Shown here one piece after another: positions 34,528 through 43,409 of a DNA stretch of 64,000 bases. Numbering within the stretch: position 1 is the first letter of the stretch; each line of letters starts with the position of its first letter. A model generated the notes under the pieces. It made no database searches, was not told the DNA's origin, and saw nothing but the letters and a program-made list of their open reading frames with translations. Both the position numbers and the translations under genes were made by a program. Source of the stretch: UM-FILTER-40-17 sp032251335 (lineage in GTDB: Bacteria; Bacteroidota; Bacteroidia; Flavobacteriales; Flavobacteriaceae); assembly GCA_032251335.1 (NCBI GenBank), contig JAVVDW010000005.1:62001-126000 (forward strand), in the 5' to 3' direction.

Positions 34528-35927
34528 CAGCTTTTATCATCCAATCATCAGTTTGTCTGCTATTATTCTGGCTGGCTTACGAATTTTGGTTTCGCAAAGA
34601 GACCTTTTACCAGTGGAACCGCATCTATTTGCTGGTGACACCACTGTTGTCAATGACACTTCCCTTCCTGTCTTTTGACTTTTTACAAGCGTTTGCGCCT
34701 CAAACTTTTGTGATTTCCTTACCGGAAGTGGTTGTGGGTCCTGCAAATCAAACCGATGTTGTATTGCCCACACAGGCAGTCACCATCCCATGGCAAGAAA
34801 TTTGGTACGCAGGCATGCTTTTCTTTTCCATTCGCTTGTTGTTCAAATTTTATACACTCAGACAAATTGTTAAAAAGGGAATTCGGACGCAATCGGGCGC
34901 ATACACTTTGGTGGAGTTAGACAACCAATACCACGCCTTTTCTTTTTGGTCGTTTATCGTTTTGGGTAGAGAAATACAGGGTACCGACAAAGCCTACATT
35001 CTGCAACACGAGTTGATACACTTAAGACAGAAACACAGCTTAGACCTTATTTTCTTCGAACTGCTTCGTGTCGTTTTTTGGTTCAATCCGCTGCTGTGGA
35101 TCTATCAAAAAAGGCTCATCGAACTTCACGAATTCTATGTAGATCGCATCATGCACAACCAAAACCAGCCGTTGCATTACGCCTTTTTACTCAATCAAAT
35201 ATTTGAAGTCCAAAACTTTTCCTTTACCAACGCCTTCTTCAATAAATCATTAATCCAAAAAAGATTACTTATGTTACGCAAAAATCCATCGAGCAAGGCC
35301 AAACGCATCAAGTTTGTGTTGCTCCTCCCGCTTGTTTTCGGCATGCTTTTTTATGTGTCTTGCCAAAAAGAAGCCAAAAAATTGACTGTCAGCGAACAGC
35401 TGGACGAGCTGCTTTTGGAAATTGAAAAAAGAGACTCCGGTTTGACCAGAGAGGAATCCAAAAAACTCATGGATGTCGTTATCAAAGGGATAAAAGTAGA
35501 CCCGAGCGGAAAATCAAATACCAATCGAAGTACAACAATGATAGAGGTTCTGGAAAACATTGACACCACTGTGGTGAGCGTACCTTTTGCCGTGATTGAC
35601 AAGGCACCCGTCTTTCCGGGTTGTGAAAACAGCAGCCTCGAAGAAGGTAAAAATTGTTTTCAGCAAAAAATGGAAGCATACATCCTCGAAAATTTCCAAT
35701 ATCCCAAAGAAGCTCAAGAGAACGGTATTCAAGGTAGGGTTTATGTACAGTTTACCATCAACGAAAAGGGCCTTGTAGAGGAATATCGCTTGCGTGGCCC
35801 CGATCCTCTTTTGGAAGAAGAAGCCGCGCGCATCGTCAAACTACTCCCTAAGTTCAAACCCGGAGAACAAAAAGGAAAACCGGTAAAAGTGCCGTTTGCT
35901 ATTCCTATTAATTTTAAATTGGAGTAA
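34524..35927 (+). CDS. BlaR1/MecR1-like M56 membrane metallopeptidase with TonB-type C-terminal domain
   Basis: A 467-residue inner-membrane protein. Membrane helices lie near 5-22, 33-52, 95-112 and 258-274. The zinc-peptidase motif HELIH (162-166) with a further His at 171 and the acidic ELHEFYVD (200-207) mark family M56. A periplasmic linker follows and the last 90 residues form a TonB C-terminal domain (FPGCEN; YPKEAQENGIQGRVYVQF). In contrast to staphylococcal BlaR1 there is no penicillin-binding sensor domain. It probably senses an envelope cue and cleaves the BlaI-like repressor encoded just upstream. The signal is unknown. Confidence 0.9.
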   Translation: MTAFIIQSSVCLLLFWLAYEFWFRKETFYQWNRIYLLVTPLLSMTLPFLSFDFLQAFAPQTFVISLPEVVVGPANQTDVVLPTQAVTIPWQEIWYAGMLFFSIRLLFKFYTLRQIVKKGIRTQSGAYTLVELDNQYHAFSFWSFIVLGREIQGTDKAYILQHELIHLRQKHSLDLIFFELLRVVFWFNPLLWIYQKRLIELHEFYVDRIMHNQNQPLHYAFLLNQIFEVQNFSFTNAFFNKSLIQKRLLMLRKNPSSKAKRIKFVLLLPLVFGMLFYVSCQKEAKKLTVSEQLDELLLEIEKRDSGLTREESKKLMDVVIKGIKVDPSGKSNTNRSTTMIEVLENIDTTVVSVPFAVIDKAPVFPGCENSSLEEGKNCFQQKMEAYILENFQYPKEAQENGIQGRVYVQFTINEKGLVEEYRLRGPDPLLEEEAARIVKLLPKFKPGEQKGKPVKVPFAIPINFKLE

Positions 35928-35992
35928 ACTTTTTTTGAATTGGCCGGCAACTTCCTCTCTGTGGAGCAGGGGTTGCCTTTATTTTGTAGAAC

Positions 35993-37138
35993 ATGAGTAT
36001 ATTCACTAAATATCTTTGTTTGTTCGCTGCTTTTATCGGTTACCAAATGGCGGCGCAGCCAACCTTGAATCGGGCAGACAGTCTTTATGAGAACGGACAG
36101 TTTTCGGAAGCTGCAAAATTATATGCCAACATTTCTAACGAACGCGGACAACTGCAACTGGCACGGTCATACCAAGCCATAGGTTTATCAAAAAACGCAA
36201 GGGAAACCTACGAAAAACTCTGGCTATATCATCCCGATTTCCTCTTGGCAGGCTTTGAATTGGGCAAATGGTATGCGACTTCCGGGAAACCGGATTTGGC
36301 CAAAAACATATTTAAAACCCTGATTAGCAAAGACAGTCTCAATCCGGAATACTACTACAGACTAGGTCTGTTGGAGAAAACCACCAACTCGTACAAAAGC
36401 GCACTTGAAAACTTTTTAACAGCGATCCGAATCGATAGTTTACACTTAAAGTCGGTGTATCAAACCGGGGTGGTTTACACCATGCTTAAGGCTTACAATG
36501 CCGCAGCCGAACAGGTTGACAAAGGTCTCGCTGTCGATTCAACCAATTTGGAACTGATTAGCATACGGGCACAAATTTATTTCAACAACCGAGATTATAC
36601 CGATGCGATTGAATTTTACCAAAAACTTTTGGCAAACGGCCAATCCGATTTTTTTATTTACAGAGATTTGGCGGAATCTTACGAGAGAGTGGGCAACCTC
36701 GAATGGGCACTTTGCTACTACGAGAAAGCTTTTGCGCTCACAGATGATGATCCGGAAATTTTATTTACGATGAGCAAAATCTATCTAAATATGGAGGAAC
36801 CTGATTTTGCCATGAAACTGGTCGATCAAGCAATCGAAGAACGGCAGTACAATTTTGTGAGAGAATACATGCACAAGGGTGAAATTTTTAAACAACAAAA
36901 AGATTATAAAAGTGCCTTAGAAGCCTATTTAGAAGCACATAAAGAATTTCCCGAAGATCCTACGGTGTATTTTCAGGTTTGCATACTGGCAAACTTTTAC
37001 TACAAAGATCCGCAAACCAAACTCAACTACTTTAATGCTTTTATGAACAAATACAGCGATCAAAAAAACGGTTTTGAAGACTTTGTTCAAAGTCGAATTT
37101 CTGCACTGAATGCAGAAATACACCTGGCTAAAGAGTAG
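35993..37138 (+). CDS. Exported tetratricopeptide-repeat protein
   Basis: A 381-residue protein with a signal peptide ending at MAAQ (about residue 22). The remainder is built of about eight TPR helices pairs (for instance PEYYYRLGLLEKTTNSYKSA, about 118-137). It lies 65 bases after the M56 gene in the same direction and may belong to that BlaI-BlaR-like operon. TPR proteins often follow such pairs in flavobacteria as I recall. No enzymatic motif is visible. Confidence 0.8.
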   Translation: MSIFTKYLCLFAAFIGYQMAAQPTLNRADSLYENGQFSEAAKLYANISNERGQLQLARSYQAIGLSKNARETYEKLWLYHPDFLLAGFELGKWYATSGKPDLAKNIFKTLISKDSLNPEYYYRLGLLEKTTNSYKSALENFLTAIRIDSLHLKSVYQTGVVYTMLKAYNAAAEQVDKGLAVDSTNLELISIRAQIYFNNRDYTDAIEFYQKLLANGQSDFFIYRDLAESYERVGNLEWALCYYEKAFALTDDDPEILFTMSKIYLNMEEPDFAMKLVDQAIEERQYNFVREYMHKGEIFKQQKDYKSALEAYLEAHKEFPEDPTVYFQVCILANFYYKDPQTKLNYFNAFMNKYSDQKNGFEDFVQSRISALNAEIHLAKE

Positions 37139-37266
37139 CCTAACGGTAGATTTTTTGATGCCACACTAAATCATTTGCATTCAGATACTTTTCTCTTTAG
37201 GCAAAATACCTATTCTCATCTCGAAAACTCGTTCACATTCCTTATTTTTGGGAAAATCTTTAAGGT

Positions 37267-37635
37267 TTGAAAAATATTTTACTCATATTCATTGGCGGCG
37301 GTGGCGGCAGTGTTTTTAGATATCTGTTAGGAAAATGGCTCAATACGGGTGCGCTTTTACCTTGGGGTACTTTTGTTGCCAATGTTGGAGGCTCCTTTCT
37401 TATTGGACTTATTTTGGCATATACCGGCAAACACGAATCTCAATGGCCTATTTATCTTTTGGCAGTTGGATTCTGTGGAGGATTCACTACATTTTCCGGT
37501 TTTGCCTTCGAAAATTTACAATTTATTACAGAAAAAGCCTTTTTATCCTTCTCAATCTATAGTGTACTAACCTTTGCCTCTTGCATTTTTGCTGTATTCT
37601 GTGGTATATTAACCTACAAGTATTTTATAGGTTAA
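37267..37635 (+). CDS. crcB: CrcB/Fluc fluoride channel
   Basis: A 122-residue four-helix membrane protein of the CrcB family, a dimeric fluoride exporter. Family motifs are GTFVANVGGSFLIG (about 36-49) and GFCGGFTTFSGFAFE (about 68-82, the Phe-box region). The start codon is TTG at 37267; no ATG lies in a sensible place. Single Fluc gene, so the channel is a homodimer. I looked for a fluoride riboswitch upstream and found none. Confidence 0.92.
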   Translation: MKNILLIFIGGGGGSVFRYLLGKWLNTGALLPWGTFVANVGGSFLIGLILAYTGKHESQWPIYLLAVGFCGGFTTFSGFAFENLQFITEKAFLSFSIYSVLTFASCIFAVFCGILTYKYFIG

Positions 37636-37732
37636 TAAACTGTTACGTAAATCTTATTTTTTTACATAATTTTATGATATACCCTATTTTTTTATGGGTA
37701 TAAAATTTAATTTTAATAAATATTAATACATG

Positions 37733-37760
37733 ACCCCCTAAATTTTTGGGGGTTATTTTT
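37733..37760 (+). terminator. Terminator-like hairpin overlapping the glnK promoter
   Basis: ACCCCC (37733-37738) pairs with GGGGGT (37748-37753), followed by a T-rich tract. It could end the crcB transcript. The TTTG -33 element of the next promoter (37745-37748) lies in its loop and descending arm. A second stem, TATACCC (37678-37684)/GGGTATA (37696-37702), lies upstream. Confidence 0.6.
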
Positions 37761-37775
37761 TTATATATAATTTTG
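37745..37775 (+). promoter_or_regulatory. Promoter of the glnK-amtB-porin operon
   Basis: TTTG (37745-37748), a spacer of exactly 19 bases, and TAATTTTG (37768-37775) match the Bacteroides-type consensus TTTG-N19-TAnnTTTG completely. The transcript should start near 37782, about 22 bases before ATG 37804. Confidence 0.75.
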
Positions 37776-37803
37776 GCATGCAACAATTAATTAACGGATT
37801 ATT

Positions 37804-38142
37804 ATGAAAAAAATCGAAGCAATCATTAGAAAATCCAAATTTGATGAGGTCAAAGATGCACTTCATCAGGTTCAGGTAAACTTTTTCAGTTATTGGGACG
37901 TCACTGGAGTAGGCAATGAGAAAGAAGGTCATGTATATCGAGGGGTTACTTATAGTACCTCGGATATTCAACGTCGGTATCTTTCTATAGTGGTGTCCGA
38001 TTCCTTTCTGGAGCGAACCATCGACACGATTTTAAAAACCGCCTATACCGGCAATGTAGGAGACGGAAAAATATTTGTGTCTGACATTTCGGAAACTTAT
38101 CGCATTCGAACTGCTGAGAAAGGCGAAAGCTCTCTCAAATAA
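37804..38142 (+). CDS. glnK: P-II nitrogen regulatory protein (GlnK-type)
   Basis: A 112-residue trimeric signal protein that binds ATP/ADP and 2-oxoglutarate and docks on AmtB. Conserved parts are MKKIEAIIRKSK, the T-loop with VYRGVTY (44-50; Tyr50 matches the modifiable Tyr51), GNVGDGKIFV (83-92) and YRIRT (99-103). Odd points: the T-loop is one residue shorter than in the enteric protein and Gln39, which in GlnB/GlnK helps hold Mg-ATP and 2-oxoglutarate, is Glu39 in GNEKEG. Downstream amtB follows after 27 bases. Confidence 0.92.
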   Translation: MKKIEAIIRKSKFDEVKDALHQVQVNFFSYWDVTGVGNEKEGHVYRGVTYSTSDIQRRYLSIVVSDSFLERTIDTILKTAYTGNVGDGKIFVSDISETYRIRTAEKGESSLK

Positions 38143-38169
38143 TTTATTCTTCATTAACTCTTTTTAACT

Positions 38170-39393
38170 ATGGAAAACTCACTATTTACAGCTAACAATA
38201 TTTGGATGATGATTTGTACCGGATTGGTGTTTATCATGCATCTCGGATTTTCGTTTTTGGAAATCGGTCTTACGCGTCAGAAAAACACCATCAACATCCT
38301 TTTTAAAAATATGTTCATTATTTGTGCGGGACTTGTTCTTTACGCACTTATTGGTTTTGGATTGATGTATCCCGGTGAATTTAACGGCGTACTGGGTTTT
38401 GGCGGTCTCGGACTTAACCTTCCCGGAAATGGGCTTACTGCAGAATACGCCTCGGGTGGTTATACGTATTGGACAGATTTCTTGTTTCAGGGAATGTTTG
38501 CAGCTACAGCAGCCACTATTGTGTCCGGAGCGGTAGCAGAACGCGTAAAACTCGAAAGTTTTATACTTTTCACTATTATCTATGTAGGACTCATTTACCC
38601 TATAGCCGGTTCATGGCAATGGGGTGGCGGCTTTCTCTCCGAAATGGGCTTCTATGATTTTGCAGGTTCCACCTTGGTACATTCCGTGGGGGGTTGGGCT
38701 GCTTTAATTGCTGTCTATTTACTAGGGCCTCGCATCGGTAAATTTTCCGAAAGTGGAAAAGTAGGTGCCATCCCAGGACACAACTTGCCATTGGCTACCG
38801 CAGGTGTGCTAATCCTATGGCTTGGTTGGTTTGGCTTTAACGGAGGTTCTGTACTATCCGCAGATCCGGCAGCTACCTCTTTGGTATTGGTAACCACTTC
38901 CTTGGCCGCAGCAGCCGGTGGTATTTCAGGTTTCCTCTTCGCATACATCCGCTACAAAAAATATGACCTGACCATGTTCCTCAACGGAGTTTTGGGCGGC
39001 TTGGTAGGCATCACTGCCGGTGCCGATCAAATGGGCATCACAGATAGTTTGGTTATTGGTCTTTTGGCCGGTGTGATTGTGGTGTTGGGTGTTGCCTTAA
39101 TAGACAAACTCAAGCTGGATGACCCTGTGGGTGCCATTGCAGTGCACCTCATCTGTGGTATTTTCGGTACGCTTGCTGTAGGCATCTTTGGCGCAAAAGC
39201 CGGTTGGGAACAGTTTGTTCACCAATTGGTGGGCGTTGGGTTAATTGGCCTGTTTTGTTGTGTTTCTGCATTCATCATTTTATTTGCGCTCAAGAAAACC
39301 TTAGGGCTACGTGTGAGCAAAGAAGAAGAGGTGGAGGGCTTAGACCTGCACGAGCACGGCATGACAGCTTATCCTGATTTTAGACTTGACTAA
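38170..39393 (+). CDS. amtB: AmtB ammonium transporter
   Basis: A 407-residue inner-membrane channel of the Amt/Rh family with about 11 helices. It contains DFAGSTLVHSVGGWAAL (pore His, about 165-181), a second pore His in VGAIAVHLICGIFGTLAVG, and the acidic-aromatic cytoplasmic tail. It starts without a cleavable signal. It is the second gene of the P-II/AmtB/porin operon; P-II blocks the pore when nitrogen is plentiful. A 9-base stem follows the stop. Confidence 0.95.
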   Translation: MENSLFTANNIWMMICTGLVFIMHLGFSFLEIGLTRQKNTINILFKNMFIICAGLVLYALIGFGLMYPGEFNGVLGFGGLGLNLPGNGLTAEYASGGYTYWTDFLFQGMFAATAATIVSGAVAERVKLESFILFTIIYVGLIYPIAGSWQWGGGFLSEMGFYDFAGSTLVHSVGGWAALIAVYLLGPRIGKFSESGKVGAIPGHNLPLATAGVLILWLGWFGFNGGSVLSADPAATSLVLVTTSLAAAAGGISGFLFAYIRYKKYDLTMFLNGVLGGLVGITAGADQMGITDSLVIGLLAGVIVVLGVALIDKLKLDDPVGAIAVHLICGIFGTLAVGIFGAKAGWEQFVHQLVGVGLIGLFCCVSAFIILFALKKTLGLRVSKEEEVEGLDLHEHGMTAYPDFRLD

Positions 39394-39398
39394 AAAAA

Positions 39399-39422
39399 GG
39401 GAGCACGCGGCAACGTGCTCCC
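39399..39422. terminator. Hairpin after amtB
   Basis: GGGAGCACG (39399-39407) pairs exactly with CGTGCTCCC (39414-39422) around a 6-base loop. A run of seven A precedes it, but only a weak T tract follows on the plus strand, so it may attenuate rather than stop transcription into the porin gene, or protect the amtB mRNA 3' end. Confidence 0.6.
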
Positions 39423-39503
39423 CTATTTCCAAAGTCAAAAGGTTATCAAACAAACTTGCGTTCAGAACAAAACAAGTATTTATTCATTTAACACCTTTCT
39501 ATT

Positions 39504-40661
39504 ATGGAAAAACTCACTACAAATATCGGAAAAAAATTACAATATTTATTTCTGATAATTCCCGCTGTGCTCTGTGCACAAGAAACTACTACGGTCACAC
39601 TACCTTTCACTTTTTCAGGTTCTGTGGACACCTATTTCAGACAAAATATAGGCAGCTCTAACAGAGCATCCGATCCGAGTGCGCCCAATACTTCTTTTGC
39701 AAACGATCCGGGCTTTGCCCTTGGCATGTTCAATCTTATTGCCGGCTACGAAGGTGAAAAAGTAGGCTTTGTTGCAGACTTGGTTTTTGGTCCGCGCGGT
39801 GAAGACGCTGTTTTTTTGTCGGACGGTAATTCGAGTATTGTCAATCAATTGTATGTGTACTGGAACGCAACGGACAAATTGAAATTTACTTTTGGCAATT
39901 TTAATACCTTCTTGGGTTACGAAGTAATTTCGCCTACGGCCAATTTCAATTACTCTACTTCATACATGTTTTCGTTTGGACCGTTTTCTCATACAGGACT
40001 CAAAGCAGACTACGCTGTTACAGACAAATTTTCGGTGATGGCAGCAGTGATGAATCCGACAGATTATACAGAATTTAACCCCGATGCGAGTTATACTTTT
40101 GGCGCACAATTGGGTTATACCGAAGAAAAATGGACTGCTTTCTTAAACTTTCTTGTCGGTGACCAAGACGGTCTTCTAGACCCGGATGCCGATGTTGTTG
40201 GAGACACCTCTGCGGGAACTACCTTCCAAGTAGATTTAACCGCCGGATGGGACGTTACCGAAAAATGGTATTTAGGTCTAAACGCAACTTATAATACCAC
40301 AGAAACCGGTCAGTCATTTTTAACAACCGGTATCACCGAAACGGATGGCCCCAGTACCGATTTTTACGGGAGTGCCCTTTATCTTCAATACAAATTTTCT
40401 GAAACATTTGCTCTGGGCGCCAGAGGAGAATACTTTAAAGAATTTAATGGTGGCGTAGGTGCCATTGGCACTTACGACTCGGGTGGCGAGGCTGATGTCT
40501 ATGAGGTAACACTGTCTGGTAATTACAAAATTGGCGGACTTACCATCATTCCCGAATTCAGGATAGATACCGCCTCAGAAGATGTATTTATGAACGCAGA
40601 CAGAAGCGGACTTAAACCAAATTTGGCATCATTCTTGTTGTCTGCTGTATATAGTTTTTAG
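39504..40661 (+). CDS. Outer-membrane beta-barrel porin of the ammonium operon
   Basis: A 385-residue protein with a signal peptide ending near VLCAQ (about residue 31). The rest is a series of amphipathic strands and the last residues are AVYSF, ending in Phe as outer-membrane barrels do. It resembles the BBP2/DUF1597-type porins. It follows amtB in the same direction; this P-II/AmtB/porin order is one I know from other flavobacteria and suggests a role in passage of nitrogen compounds over the outer membrane. A terminator closes the operon at 40694-40720. Confidence 0.82.
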   Translation: MEKLTTNIGKKLQYLFLIIPAVLCAQETTTVTLPFTFSGSVDTYFRQNIGSSNRASDPSAPNTSFANDPGFALGMFNLIAGYEGEKVGFVADLVFGPRGEDAVFLSDGNSSIVNQLYVYWNATDKLKFTFGNFNTFLGYEVISPTANFNYSTSYMFSFGPFSHTGLKADYAVTDKFSVMAAVMNPTDYTEFNPDASYTFGAQLGYTEEKWTAFLNFLVGDQDGLLDPDADVVGDTSAGTTFQVDLTAGWDVTEKWYLGLNATYNTTETGQSFLTTGITETDGPSTDFYGSALYLQYKFSETFALGARGEYFKEFNGGVGAIGTYDSGGEADVYEVTLSGNYKIGGLTIIPEFRIDTASEDVFMNADRSGLKPNLASFLLSAVYSF

Positions 40662-40693
40662 ATAAACTCATTTGAAATTGTTATGAAAAAGAG

Positions 40694-40720
40694 AACCACG
40701 TCGGAAGGCGTGGTTTTTTT
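40694..40720 (+). terminator. Intrinsic terminator of the nitrogen operon
   Basis: AACCACG (40694-40700) pairs with CGTGGTT (40709-40715), 8-base loop, then a T run to 40720. Confidence 0.85.
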
Positions 40721-40807
40721 ATTCAATATGATGTCAAAAAACCTTACCATTCGCTTTTTGATTTTGAATACTGCACCTTATTTTCAAAAATATACGATTG
40801 AAAAAAG

Positions 40808-40815
40808 TACTTTTG
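40808..40815 (+). promoter_or_regulatory. -7 box of the DUF4286-rsmA unit
   Basis: TACTTTTG fits TAnnTTTG, 14 bases before ATG 40829. No -33 TTG stands at a suitable distance. Confidence 0.4.
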
Positions 40816-40828
40816 TGAAAAATAAAGT

Positions 40829-41158
40829 ATGTACATCTACAATGTCACTATCCTTATTGAACGCGACGCTGAAAAAGCTTGGTTGCGTTGGATGCAGCAA
40901 ACCCACATACCCGAAATGCTGGCTACCCAAAAATTTACGGATGCCCGTATGCACAAAGTAATTTCTTCGCTTGAAACTTCAGAACATCCCAGCTATGCCG
41001 TGCAATACACTGCCAAAACCTATGAGGATATTCAAGCTTATTACACACAGCATGCCACGCGCCTACGCGATGCCGCTTTTGCCGCTTTTGGCAATAAATT
41101 TATGGCTATTCGAACGGAATTAGAATCTGTTTTTGAGTTAAAAAACACTATAAAGTAA
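40829..41158 (+). CDS. DUF4286 family protein
   Basis: A 109-residue cytosolic protein starting MYIYNVTILIERDAE and with the pattern WMQQTHIPEM (about 21-30) and YAVQYT, which I recognise as the small DUF4286 family common beside rsmA in Bacteroidota. It has a ferredoxin-like look (mixed alpha/beta with no Cys cluster). No function is known to me. It is cotranscribed with rsmA, 5 bases downstream. Confidence 0.82.
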   Translation: MYIYNVTILIERDAEKAWLRWMQQTHIPEMLATQKFTDARMHKVISSLETSEHPSYAVQYTAKTYEDIQAYYTQHATRLRDAAFAAFGNKFMAIRTELESVFELKNTIK

Positions 41159-41163
41159 ACAAA

Positions 41164-41946
41164 ATGCAGACAGTCAAAGCTAAAAAACATCTCGGGCAGC
41201 ATTTTTTGAAGGACGAAAACATCGCCGAGAAAATAGCCGACACTTTGCCGAATGATGGCTTTGATACCATTTTGGAAATTGGTCCCGGCATGGGGGTGCT
41301 CACCAAATATTTACTGACAAAATCACAACCACTCCACCTTGTGGAAATAGATAACGAATCGGTGGTTTATTTGTCTAATCACTATCCGGATTTGACAAAG
41401 CATATCCACAGAGAGGATTTTTTAAAAATGAATTTGGAAAATTTGTTTCCTGAGCAACAACTAGCTGTCATAGGCAATTTTCCTTACAACATTTCTACCC
41501 AAATTGTTTTTAAAACACTAGAAAGTAGAAACATAATTCCCGTTTTCGCCGGGATGTTTCAAAAAGAGGTTGCAGCGCGCATCGCTTCAAAACCCGGGAG
41601 TAAGGTTTACGGTATTCTATCGGTATTGGTACAGGCTTTTTACGATGTGGAATATCTCTTCACAGTTTCCGAGCAAGTCTTTAACCCGCCGCCAAAAGTA
41701 AAATCGGGTGTTATTCGCCTCACGCGGAAGCAACACTTCCAACTCGATTGCGATGAAATCTTGTTTTTCAAAGTAGTGAAAACGGCGTTTCAGCAAAGGC
41801 GAAAGACTTTGCGCAACTCTCTTAAAATCTTCGAGTTGGATACAAATTCAACAACAGAAAAGCTATTTTCTGAACGGCCGGAACGCTTGGGCGTGGCCGA
41901 ATTTGTGGCTTTGACCCATCTTATCGAACACAGTCGAAAAATATAA
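41164..41946 (+). CDS. rsmA: RsmA/KsgA 16S rRNA adenine dimethyltransferase
   Basis: A 260-residue S-adenosylmethionine-dependent enzyme that dimethylates two adjacent adenines near the 3' end of 16S rRNA, a late step in small-subunit assembly. Motifs: KKHLGQHFLKDENI (7-20), SAM-binding EIGPGMGVLT (38-47), and catalytic NFPYNIST (near 106). Length is normal. The start is preceded by an A-rich leader. Confidence 0.96.
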   Translation: MQTVKAKKHLGQHFLKDENIAEKIADTLPNDGFDTILEIGPGMGVLTKYLLTKSQPLHLVEIDNESVVYLSNHYPDLTKHIHREDFLKMNLENLFPEQQLAVIGNFPYNISTQIVFKTLESRNIIPVFAGMFQKEVAARIASKPGSKVYGILSVLVQAFYDVEYLFTVSEQVFNPPPKVKSGVIRLTRKQHFQLDCDEILFFKVVKTAFQQRRKTLRNSLKIFELDTNSTTEKLFSERPERLGVAEFVALTHLIEHSRKI

Positions 41947-42026
41947 ACAACTGACTGTAAGGATATTATTCCTTTTCTGTTTCGGATTGATTTTTCTTGT
42001 CTGTGGTTCGATTTTCTTTGAGAGGC

Positions 42027-43301
42027 TTATGCTACAAAAAGCGGTTTGTCCTTCATTAATTTGTTAACCTTCTTAGCGATTCTTTCAAGCTTTTCTTCGT
42101 CTTGATGGTTAGAAATGACTTCATCAATTAAGTTGACAATGGTTTTCATATCATCTTCTTTCAAACCACGCGTGGTAACAGCAGCTGTTCCAATACGTAT
42201 TCCGGAGGTAACAAAAGGTGATTTGTCATCAAACGGCACCATATTCTTATTGACAGTGATGTCAGCTTTCACCAAGGCTTGCTCAGCTTCTTTACCACTA
42301 ATGTTTTTGTTTCGCAGGTCAATCAGCATCATGTGGTTGTCGGTACCTTCAGATATAATGTGATAGCCTTTTTCAACAAACACTTCTGCCATGGCTTGGG
42401 CATTTTTGCGTACTTGCAATATGTAATGGAAGAACGAATCTTCTAGTGCTTCGCCAAAGGCGATGGCTTTTGCCGCTATGATATGTTCGAGCGGCCCGCC
42501 CTGGTTGCCGGGAAAAACGGCGCTGTCTAACAAGGCTGACATCAAGCGAAGTTCTCCCTTAGGCGTTTTGATGCCAAACGGATTTTCAAAATCTTGTCCC
42601 ATGAGAATCAATCCGCCACGAGGCCCGCGCAGGGTTTTGTGGGTGGTTGTGGTTACGATGTGGCAGTGTGGCAGCGGATCGTTTAAAATGCCTTTGGCAA
42701 TGAGCCCGGCCGGATGAGAAATGTCTGCCAATAAAATGGCGCCAACCGCGTCGGCAATATCACGAAAGCGTTTAAAATCCATATCGCGAGAATAGGCAGA
42801 CGCACCCGCAATGATGAGTTTGGGTTGCTCTTTTTCAGCAATTTGGGCAACTTTGTCATAATCGATAAGGCCGGTTTCCTTTTCCACGCCATAGAAACTG
42901 GGACTGTAGAGCCGTCCTGAAAAGTTTACAGGCGATCCGTGGGTAAGATGCCCGCCATGCGACAAATCGAAACCCAAAATTTTATCACCGGGTTTCAAAC
43001 ACGCGTGATAGACCGCTGTATTGGCCTGCGAACCGGAGTGAGGCTGCACGTTAGCATAGGCAGCTCCAAATAGGGTTTTGGCACGATCTATGGCGATTTG
43101 TTCTACCTGATCTACGACCTCACATCCGCCGTAGTAGCGTTTGCCCGGATAACCTTCGGCGTATTTATTAGTCAAAACAGAACCGGCTGCTTTCAATACT
43201 TGTTTGGACACAAAATTTTCCGAAGCAATGAGTTCTATGCCGTTTTGCTGACGTTTTTTTTCAGCTTTAATGAGGTCGAATATTTGGCGATCTTTTAGCA
43301 T
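42027..43301 (-). CDS. glyA: Serine hydroxymethyltransferase
   Basis: A 424-residue pyridoxal-phosphate enzyme converting serine and tetrahydrofolate into glycine and methylene-tetrahydrofolate. The PLP-binding Lys is K222 in VTTTTHKTLRGPRGG. Also present are IASENF (25-30), YAEGYPGKRYYGGC (48-61) and SGSQAN (89-94). It is divergent from the fumarylacetoacetase gene with 108 bases between; a -7 box TACTTTTG lies at 43337-43330. Confidence 0.96.
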   Translation of the reverse strand: MLKDRQIFDLIKAEKKRQQNGIELIASENFVSKQVLKAAGSVLTNKYAEGYPGKRYYGGCEVVDQVEQIAIDRAKTLFGAAYANVQPHSGSQANTAVYHACLKPGDKILGFDLSHGGHLTHGSPVNFSGRLYSPSFYGVEKETGLIDYDKVAQIAEKEQPKLIIAGASAYSRDMDFKRFRDIADAVGAILLADISHPAGLIAKGILNDPLPHCHIVTTTTHKTLRGPRGGLILMGQDFENPFGIKTPKGELRLMSALLDSAVFPGNQGGPLEHIIAAKAIAFGEALEDSFFHYILQVRKNAQAMAEVFVEKGYHIISEGTDNHMMLIDLRNKNISGKEAEQALVKADITVNKNMVPFDDKSPFVTSGIRIGTAAVTTRGLKEDDMKTIVNLIDEVISNHQDEEKLERIAKKVNKLMKDKPLFVA

Positions 43302-43329
43302 TATTTAGAATATACGTTAAATTAAAGTA

Positions 43330-43337
43330 CAAAAGTA
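43330..43337 (-). promoter_or_regulatory. -7 box of glyA
   Basis: Minus-strand TACTTTTG fits TAnnTTTG, 28 bases before ATG 43301. The -33 element is not recognisable. Confidence 0.4.
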
Positions 43338-43348
43338 AGTATTCGGTT

Positions 43349-43377
43349 TTTGATATTAAACGAAAATGATATATTTG
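43349..43377 (+). promoter_or_regulatory. Promoter of fahA
   Basis: TTTG (43349-43352), a 17-base spacer and TATATTTG (43370-43377) fit TTG-N17-23-TAnnTTTG. ATG 43410 follows 32 bases later. Confidence 0.6.
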
Positions 43378-43409
43378 AACATCTATTTTTCAACCGATAA
43401 TTAACTAAC

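Noticed and set aside
37139..37266. Fluoride riboswitch before crcB
   Set aside because: I looked for the conserved core of the crcB motif and saw only an isolated GATGCC with no matching stem.
40683..40961. Small protein gene between the porin gene and DUF4286
   Set aside because: The frame runs through a clear terminator and overlaps the DUF4286 gene in another frame; it has no recognisable features.
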